Assembly (NCBI RefSeq): GCF_950295315.1
Contig: NC_080168.1
Coordinates: forward strand, 1,233,073-1,297,072
Length of the DNA: 64,000 nucleotides
Source of the DNA: Erinaceus europaeus
Lineage: Eukaryota; Chordata; Mammalia; Eulipotyphla; Erinaceidae
Direction: 5' to 3'
Positions within the stretch are counted from its first letter, which is position 1; every line of letters starts with the position of its first letter. Position numbers and translations under genes: made by a program. Shown here piece after piece: positions 57,057-64,000 of this stretch. The notes below the pieces were generated by a model. That model saw only the letters and a program-made list of their open reading frames with translations, was not told the origin of the DNA and did not search any database.

Positions 57057-58254
57057 CCCCGTCAGTCAGCATCACTGTCCTGGGAGGGGCTTCTTCCTCG
57101 GAGTCCTCCCCGGCATCGTGGAGAGCTGGTCATCAGGGGCCATGGAGTCCCTCAGCCGCTGCCATGTCCCTCAGAGCAGGGTCACCGGAGGTCCCCAGGT
57201 GTCAGGGATGCAGAGAGGTGGCCCCCACCTGGGCCCCTGCTGTCCGGAGGCATCCCCAGAGAAGCCCCAGTCTGCAGGGTGAGGTGACAGGCCCCACAAG
57301 GGCCACGTCTGCCGCCCGCTCCCTGCGACGCGGGACAGTCACTCCTCTGCTGGTGCCCCAGGGACAGGGAAGCTGCCAGGGGTGCTGAGTCTGGGGGCCA
57401 AAGGGGCGGCAGGCAGAGTTCCCGTGGCCTCTGTGCTCTGGGGCCGCAGACCCCAACGTCCACCTCCAGGGGGTGTGTCTGCTCTGTCTCCTGGGGGACC
57501 AAAGCCACAAGGGTGCCTGTCCTCATGCTGGACACCTGGGGGGGTTGCTCCAGTCGTCCGTGAAAAAGAAGGAAGCGCGTCCAGATGGAGACAGGTGGTG
57601 ACGGCGAGGGTGGTGGCACGAGGCCAGCCCTGTCCCTCCGACCGTGCCTGCTCCCAGCCGGGCACTGCTGTGTGTGGTGTGGGGCCTCCTCCCTGCTTCT
57701 GTGCCACCTCTGAGGCCACGTGTCCCTCTGGTGGTGGCTCCCAGGGGTACAATACAAGAGGGCTCCCACCCCAGCCCTGCCCTGGGAGCCCTGGAAGGTT
57801 GTCCCTGCAGGAGGGACAGCAGCCTTTCTGCAGGTGACCAGGAGCAGGGCCCATGGTCCTCCGAGTCCCTGGACTTTGTCCCGGGTGGGAGGCAGCCCTC
57901 AACTGTTGGGACCACATGCCGTGGGCTCACCGGGCCGTCTCCATGAGCATGTGGGGTGAGGCTGGGTCACCTGGTGGCAGACGGGTCTCTGTGTTGTGTC
58001 CTCTGAGCAGACGGGCCACCTGGGCAGCAGCTGGACAATGGGCACCTACGGGGGCCGGGAGGGGCGAGACCCCCGCCTGAGTCAGCATCTTACTAGCGGC
58101 AGCTGGGGTCAGGGCCACACGGGACCAGATTCACTGGCCCGAGACCACCAGGGCTGCAGTCCTGAAGCCCCACCAGCCAGCAGCCCCACCTCACCCGTGG
58201 GGAGCTCCACCGTGGGGGGCTCAGACAGCTCAGTGATGCAGGGGCTGCAAGGGA
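57057..58254. other. Unassigned sequence
   Basis: GC-rich, with several medium open frames but no family recognised. Confidence 0.4.
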
Positions 58255-58362
58255 GACCCCTGACACCCTGCCTCGTGGCTTGTGAGGCTCACCCCCTACG
58301 GGTGGGGAGCAGGGGCTTGAACCTGGGTCCTTGCATGTGGCAACAGGTGCACTCTACCACTC
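58255..58362 (-). mobile_element. SINE fragment (type B), reverse
   Basis: 'gcttgaacctgggtccttgc' and 'caggtgcactctacc'. Confidence 0.65.
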
Positions 58363-58384
58363 TTTAAGCCTGATGATTTAAAAT

Positions 58385-58598
58385 ATTTTTTAAAGTTTTT
58401 TTGTTATATTTTTTTATTTATTGTATAGAGAAAGGCAGAAATTGAGAGGGGGGTGACAGAGAGACAGAGAGACACCTGCAGCCCTGCTTCACCACTTGTG
58501 AAGCTTCCTCCCTGCAGCTGGGGGTTGGGGGCTCAAACCCGGGTCCTTGTGCACTGTAACAGGTGCACTCAACCAGGTGAGCCAGCACCTGGCCCCAA
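58385..58598 (-). mobile_element. tRNA-derived SINE (type B), reverse
   Basis: 'gtatagagaaaggcagaaat', 'gcagccctgcttcaccactt', 'caaccaggtgagccagcacc'. Confidence 0.85.
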
Positions 58599-58599
58599 T

Positions 58600-58705
58600 C
58601 TGATGCCTTTATTCACCAGACAAGGACTGAGCTCCACTCTCGTGCGTGTGGTGCCGGGACCCGGCTCAGGACCTCACACTGCCAGTTGTTTGCTCCATGG
58701 CTGAG
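58600..58705 (-). mobile_element. SINE fragment (type D), reverse
   Basis: 'actctcgtgcgtgtggtgcc' and 'gctcaggacctcacac' resemble type D. Confidence 0.55.
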
Positions 58706-58869
58706 CCTCCTATCAGGCCAGCTCACCTGGGCAGGTGACAGGGGGCTCTGGGGTCCCAGGGGATTTAAATGGGAAGAGGATGAGGTCCAGGGTCAGGATT
58801 TGGGGGTGGGGGTCTGCAGGAGGTAAGTGGGATCCAGGCAGGGGACACGGAGCAGAGGGCGCAGGTGCG

Positions 58870-59340
58870 GGCCACACCCCAGTCGCCGGGGAGACCACGC
58901 CCCCAGGCCGTGCCCCCTGCTCTGTGGCTTGCGAGGGACGGGTCAGCGGGCCGGACGCGGGCCTGAGTGGAGCCGAGCTGGAGCCTGAGCTTCAGGATGG
59001 CAGCCGCCCGGTGAGTGTGACCCAGACAGGCCGAGTGCAGCCAAGCGGGCAGGCTGGCCCTCAGGACGGGGTGCTGGGGCTCAGTGGGGCCCTGTGCCCT
59101 GGAGCCTGGCTCAGGTCAGCACCCCACCAGTGTCCACTCACAGCTGGCCTGGGGGAGGGGTAGCAGGCTCTGCCCACAGCTCTGCAGCTGCCCACTGGAC
59201 TGGACTGCCCCCAGGATCTCTCCTGGGCGTCCCCTCCCCAGAGTGGCCCTGATTCGGAGTCCCACAAGTGGTGCCCACAGACCCTAGACTTCATGAACCC
59301 CAGGGCAGCCCCCTAATGTGTGTTCTGGGGGGTCTTCCCA
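58870..59340. repeat. Low-copy block B, distal part
   Basis: Inverted match to 11540-12063. About 3.7 kb (55175-58870) separates it from the proximal part; the two are almost adjacent in block A. Confidence 0.85.
58907..59010 (+). other. Candidate exon, unknown gene (copy B)
   Basis: Preceded by acceptor ccccag and followed by donor gtgagt; 104 bases, frame open and similar to the block A copy (CEGRVSG and ELEPELQDG kept). Substitutions relative to A include changes to other amino acids but no stop. Confidence 0.3.
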
Positions 59341-59819
59341 GATGCTGTGTGTGTGAACGTGTGTGAACACTGTCTCCAACACACAGACCCCCTGCTCCCT
59401 GGACCAAAGGGGCCCCAGGTGGGGCAGCACCTTGTGGTGATGGGGCAGGACCCTGGGTTACTAGGGTAGAGACTGGGGTGGTGAGGAGGGTGCCTAGGTG
59501 ATGGGAAGGGCCACTGGCTGGTGGGGAGGGCCTCTGGGTTGTGAGGAGGGTTCCTGGTGGTGAGAAGGGTCCCTAGGTGGTGGAGGGGGTCCTCAGGGAG
59601 CTGAGACAGATCCTCAGAGTTGGTGGCCCTGCTGGAAACTGTCTTCTGAGGACCCACCTCCCTTGGATGTGGGTGGCAGGGACCGTCAGAATGATGGGAT
59701 ACAGCCCAACCTGTGCTGAGCCCCCAGTCAGCTTGTCGGACCACCAGAGGGAGGAAACAGGTCTTGATGTGTTTGAGAGAGACCCCTCACCGGGCTGAGG
59801 GGATCAGTACACAGGACCC

Positions 59820-60080
59820 CCACACTCACATTGGGGGGCTGCCCTGGGGTTCATGGAGTCTGGGGTCTGTGGGCACCCCTCGTGGGGTTCCCACAGCTTG
59901 CTGCAGGCCCCTCCTCCCAGGGTCACGGGGGCTCCGAATCCAGGCCACTCCGGGGAGGGGGCACTCAGGAGAGGTCCTGGGGGCAGCCCAGTCCAGTGGG
60001 CAGCTGCAGAGCTGTGGGGGAGAGCCTGCTACCTCTCCCCACAACCCAGCTGTGAGTGGACACAGGGGTGGGGTGCTGAC
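59820..60080 (+). repeat. Partial third copy of the A/B distal block
   Basis: Direct-orientation match to about 11560-11820 and inverted match to 59080-59330; the two neighbouring copies are about 480 bases apart. Confidence 0.8.
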
Positions 60081-61975
60081 CTGGGTGTGGGGACCTGCAG
60101 TGGAGTGGGGTGACCACTGGGCCAGAGGAGGATGTGAGGCAGACAGGTGGGTGCCCATGGAGATGGGGGCTCAGGGGCAGGGGTCGTGGTCAGCTGAGCC
60201 AGCACCCCAAAACCTGGATGGGGTCCCTCCCTTCCAGGCCCACCACTGACCACTCTGCTGCCCACCGGGGAGCCCCACAGTCTGAGCTGGCCCCAAAGCA
60301 GGGGGCTCCCTCCAAGAGTCCCCTCTGTCCCTTGCCTTCTCTCCCCAACTAACAGGGAAGATGGGGTCCTCCAGTTTGCCCCATATGGTGGGGGGCAGGC
60401 TGGTCCCCCAGGTAGCCCTCTGAGAACCCCCGTGTACCTAGGTCTGGCCAGATCACCGTCCCCTTGACTAGGGCTGTGGAGGGAAGGTAGGAGAGCTCCC
60501 CATGTTACCCCAGGTGTCTGTGCAGCAACTGGACACCCGCCTCTGTCCCCAGGCTGAGGAGGCTGCTCAGGCCCCTGGGTCGGGCCTGGCTCGCACTGGC
60601 CCTCTGCAGTGGCCTCTACATGGCTCTCCAGCTGGCTGGCTTACCCTGGAGGTAGGCCTCCCCCGCTCCCTGCCCCCTACCCCCACAGCCAGGCCCCGAG
60701 GGGCCAGGAAACCCCAGGACACCCCAGTGATGCCCCAGGCCGAGTGGGGATTCAGGGCCCTCTGTGCTGGGAGGGGAGCTGGGGTGCCCACACCAGGAAG
60801 TTGGCCCCTCCCCCACGGAGTGTCCCCCATTCTTACAGCTCACGGGAAGTGACCAGGGCATGTGTGAGAGGCCCAGGTGTGGGGACAGGATGCTCCACCC
60901 CCAACTCCTGGCCAAACCAAACAGCAGCTGTGCAAACCAGGGCCACATAATCGCCCGCAGGGACCCTGCACAGAGGCCCTCCCACAGGCACTGCCTACCT
61001 CCCCAAAGCCCCCGCTGGCTAGGGCACCCCTGCTGCCTTGCCAGAGCCCCTCAGAATGTCTTCACAGGGGGTTCTCTCCCAGCAGGGACCCCTGCTCTCC
61101 CGCTCCTGATCTTCCCTTCCAGGGCACCCCCACCAGTCTCCATGACTAAACTTCCGGGTCTAGTCCCACCCCCTCCCAGGTCCTGGCCAGAGCAGCCTAG
61201 ACATGTGCAGACCCTCCTTCAGGTGGTGTGGGACCCACCCCCACGTCATGTCCTAGAAATTAAACCTGGTCAGAGTCTTCATTCTATTGGGGTTACCTCT
61301 ACTTGGCAGAAAAGGTGTCAGAGGCTTCAGGCTTCTTTTGGGGTGGGGTGTGTGCTGTGATTCTGCTGGGGCTGGGGACGCGACAGGGTCAGGGCAGAGA
61401 GCTGCCCACACAGGGCCCTGCCACACTGCATCAGCATGGGAGTGGGGGGGGGGAGGGAATTGGGAGGGGCACAGCCAGGATAATGGCAGAGCACAGGACT
61501 TGGGGAACCGTGGCGTCCCGGGTTCCAGGCTCGGGTGGCTCCATATTCCAGAGCTGAGGGTGCTCTGCTGTCCAATTTCTCAGATCTTGTGTCCTTTGGG
61601 AGTGTGCTCCCTAGAGGCTTTGCACCCTCCCTGTCCCCTGAATGCTGCTCACTTGACGGTTTGGCCGCCACCGTTGTTGTCTTCCTGTTGGTTGTTTGGT
61701 GGGGGAAGCTGCTGGGCTCAGCTGTGGATTTCTCCTCTGCTACAGCGCTGAGCGGTCTGTCTCATTTCCCCCCAGTAGTGCATCATCTTCTGTAAACAGA
61801 GGCTTCATTTTTTTTTTTCCTTCTTCTTTTTCTTTCCATTTAAATTCCCTAACTGCTTCCTTGGGACTGGACTGGGTCCATTAGCCAGCTTGTGAGTACT
61901 CCTCCCAGAGGGCTGAGCTGGGATGGGAGGGAAGGGGGGGCACTGCCTCATGATTTACAGAAACAGCTGTGGTCT
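60081..61975. other. Mostly unassigned sequence
   Basis: Apart from the candidate exon at 60553-60651, no gene is recognised. Confidence 0.35.
60553..60651 (+). other. Candidate exon with a signal-anchor-like segment
   Basis: Flanked by ctgtccccag and gtaggc. Frame: basic LRRLLRPLGR then hydrophobic AWLALALCSGLYMALQLAGL. This looks like the start of a type II membrane protein, but no partner exon or family is identified. Confidence 0.25.
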
Positions 61976-61982
61976 GTCAAAT

Positions 61983-61984
<2 letters not shown>

Positions 61985-62026
<42 letters not shown>
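61985..62026. repeat. (GA)n microsatellite
   Basis: About 20 GA units. Confidence 0.95.
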
Positions 62027-62029
<3 letters not shown>

Positions 62030-62104
62030 ACCCAGGCTGGAACCAGGAGCCTCAGGTGTTCAAGTCCTGTGCTCGGCCACCTGAGAAAATTTCCCAGCTG
62101 AGTT

Positions 62105-62275
62105 GTCCCTCCCTCCCTTCCTCCCTCCCTTCCTCCCTTCCTCCCTTCCTTCCTTCCTTCCTTCCTTCCTTCATTCCTCCTTCCCTCCCTCCCTCCCTTC
62201 TTTCTTTCTTTCTTTCTTTCTCTCTCTCTTTTCTTCCTCCTCCTCCTTTTCTTCCTCCTCCTCGTCCTCCATTTA
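62105..62275. repeat. Polypyrimidine (CCTT/TTCC/CTTT) microsatellite
   Basis: About 170 bases almost entirely C and T on the given strand, moving from CCCT to TTCC to TTTC to CCT units. Confidence 0.95.
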
Positions 62276-63114
62276 TTTACTGTTATTGTTGTTATCAGAC
62301 CAACTATGGCAGACAGACAGACAGACAGAGGAAGACACCACGGCACCCAAGCTCCCCTCAGCGCGGTGGGGAGGGGCTGGCAGCAAAGCATGTTGCCTCC
62401 CACCCACCCCCCATTTTGGATCAGGGATGTTGTATTTCCTCCAGAGTCTGCCTCCTAAGCGCCAGTAGAGACAAAACTGATTTGTCTGCAGGTCAGTGAG
62501 TAAGTGGATGACTCAGACTACTGAGCCAGCCCCCACCTCTGGACTTTCCATTGTACATCCTTAAAAGAGAGAGACGAGGGAGGGAGAGAGAGAGAGGAGC
62601 AAGCAGAGGGACGCGGTGGCACTGCCCCGCCGTGCACGGAGCTCTCCCCGGTGTTCCCGGTGTCCCTGTGCTGTGTCTGGCTCCTGACCCAGGGTCCGAG
62701 CAGGTAGAATCACACTGCTGGGTGACCCGTCACCGGCTCCACATTCTTGACAGTAACTTTGTCAGCGAATCAAAGACAGTACGATCCTCATTGCACTTTA
62801 AACAAGGTATTTACTTATCCACTTACTTGCCAGAGGGAGAAAGAGAGGAGGACAAGAGGCCTCAGCCCTGTGGTGCCCCGGGTCAGGCCCCTATGGGTGA
62901 GAATCTGGTGGCACTAGTACTCTTCCTTGGAATAAATTTGCTAGGATTCCCCCCCACACCCCATTTTTGCCTTACTACTCCCGAGAGGGATTACTCTGTG
63001 AGTTCACATTTTGTTTATTCTTCAGAAATTTTCAAAAGTGTTGGATTTGATGTTGTCTTCTCATCCATTCATTTCTGCTCTGATCTTTAAATTTACTTTT
63101 GTTTATTTTAATGT
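62276..63114. other. Unassigned sequence
   Basis: Contains short (CAGA)n near 62310 and a GA-rich run near 62570. No gene recognised. Confidence 0.4.
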
Positions 63115-63325
63115 TTACTTTTTTAGATATTTTATTTATTTGTTAGATAGAGACAGAGAGAAATTAAGAAGGGGGAGAGTGAAAGAGAAGAGAAAGAGAG
63201 ACACCTGCTGACCTGCTTCACCACTCTTGAAGCTTCCCCCCTGCAGATGGGACCAGGTGCTTGAACCTGGGTCCTTGTGCACTGTAACGTGTGCGCTTAA
63301 GTAGCTGCACCACTGCCTGACCCCT
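63115..63325 (-). mobile_element. tRNA-derived SINE (type B), reverse
   Basis: 'ttagatagagacagagagaa', 'gcttgaacctgggtccttgt', 'gctgcaccactgcctgac'. Confidence 0.85.
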
Positions 63326-63339
63326 TTTTTAAATTAAGT

Positions 63340-63612
63340 AATTATTATTTTAAAATATTTACTCCCTTTTGCTGCCCTTGTTGTTTTATTGTTGTAGTTA
63401 TTATTGTTGTTGTTATTGATGTCATCGTTGTTAGATAGGACAAAGAGAAATGGAGAGAGGAGGGGAGACAGAGAGGGGGAGAGACCTGCTTCACCGCCTG
63501 TGAAGCGATTCCCCTGCAGGTGGGGAGCCGGGGACTCAAACCGGGATCCTTAGGCCGATCCTTGTGCTTTGCGCCATGTGCATTTAACCCGCTGCACTAC
63601 CGCCCGACTCAC
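63340..63612 (-). mobile_element. tRNA-derived SINE (type A), reverse
   Basis: 'actcccttttgctgcccttg' through 'cgctgcactaccgcccgact'. Confidence 0.9.
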
Positions 63613-63614
63613 AT

Positions 63615-63745
63615 AATTAATTTTTTACCATCAAAGCCCTGCTCAGCTCTGGCATATTGTGGTGCAGGGGATTGAACCTGGGACTTTGAAGCCTCAGGCA
63701 TGAGAATCTGTTTGCAGAACCATGATGCCACCCTCCCCCCCCCCC
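63615..63745 (-). mobile_element. Short tRNA-like SINE (type C), reverse
   Basis: 'aaagccctgctcagctctgg', 'gattgaacctgggac', then a C run. Confidence 0.85.
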
Positions 63746-63859
63746 CCGCATCTTAATTCACCATCACTTAGCACGCAGGGCAGTTCCCCCCTCCCCTGCC
63801 TTTCTGAAGTGGGCATTAAGTTGCTGTTCATATGATGCCATGTTCTTCTCTGGCTGCCG

Positions 63860-63960
63860 CTCATGCTCCAGGCACCTCCCACCCTGGCCCTTCCCAGCGA
63901 TGCCTGGAAACCCTCCTCTTTAACCTCGCCAAGTGCCCTTCCCACCACAGCCAGTCCACC
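63860..63960 (+). mobile_element. Possible ancient L2-like fragment
   Basis: 'catgctccaggcacctccca' to 'ctttaacctcgccaagtgcc' has the flavour of a LINE2 3' end. Weak. Confidence 0.25.
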
Positions 63961-64000
63961 CCAGCTTGCTTTCCACAGTCCCTGCTTCTCACTAGGGCCA

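Overview
This is mammalian genomic DNA: genes split by GT-AG introns, one CpG-rich promoter, tRNA-derived SINEs and an L1 3' end. The dominant SINE has a tRNA-like head, a body that reads 'tcgcttcacaggcggtgaag', a pyrimidine-rich stretch and a CAA/TAA-rich tail. I remember this type from hedgehogs (Erinaceus, ERI-type SINEs), so a hedgehog is my best guess for the source. The gene order RNPEPL1 - CAPN10 - GPR35 matches human 2q37.3, a subtelomeric region, and the window is correspondingly GC-rich and crowded with G-rich minisatellites.

Layout. 1-9.5 kb: the last ten exons of RNPEPL1 (+), with three introns swollen by minisatellites. 9.5-16.7 kb: intergenic DNA with SINEs and low-copy block A (11.5-15.0 kb). 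16.7-25.5 kb: a CpG-rich promoter and all 12 exons of CAPN10 (+). 25.5-33.6 kb: intergenic DNA with CA-rich, 20-bp and 16-bp tandem arrays. 33.6-35.1 kb: GPR35 (+). 35.3-44.4 kb: a SINE cluster, then a 34-bp-type minisatellite interrupted by a complete, young, non-autonomous LTR retrovirus-like element. 44.4-46.1 kb: a second intact GPR35 copy on the minus strand, nearly identical to the first except at its N-terminus. 46.2-52.3 kb: SINEs and a 1.3-kb inverted repeat built on an L1 3' end. 53.8-60.1 kb: low-copy block B, an inverted and interrupted copy of block A, plus further minisatellites. 60-64 kb: mostly unassigned, with simple repeats and SINEs.

The three gene families are not an operon and do not obviously act together. 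RNPEPL1 is a predicted M1-type zinc aminopeptidase, CAPN10 is an atypical calpain cysteine protease, and GPR35 is a class A G-protein coupled receptor. The most notable feature is architecture: nested inverted repeats (A/B around CAPN10 and GPR35; GPR35 copies inside them; L1 arms separately), signs of gene conversion, and a second GPR35 with its own N-terminus. No prokaryotic or defence-type system is present. All coordinates of repeats are approximate to about 10-20 bases unless an exact junction is described.
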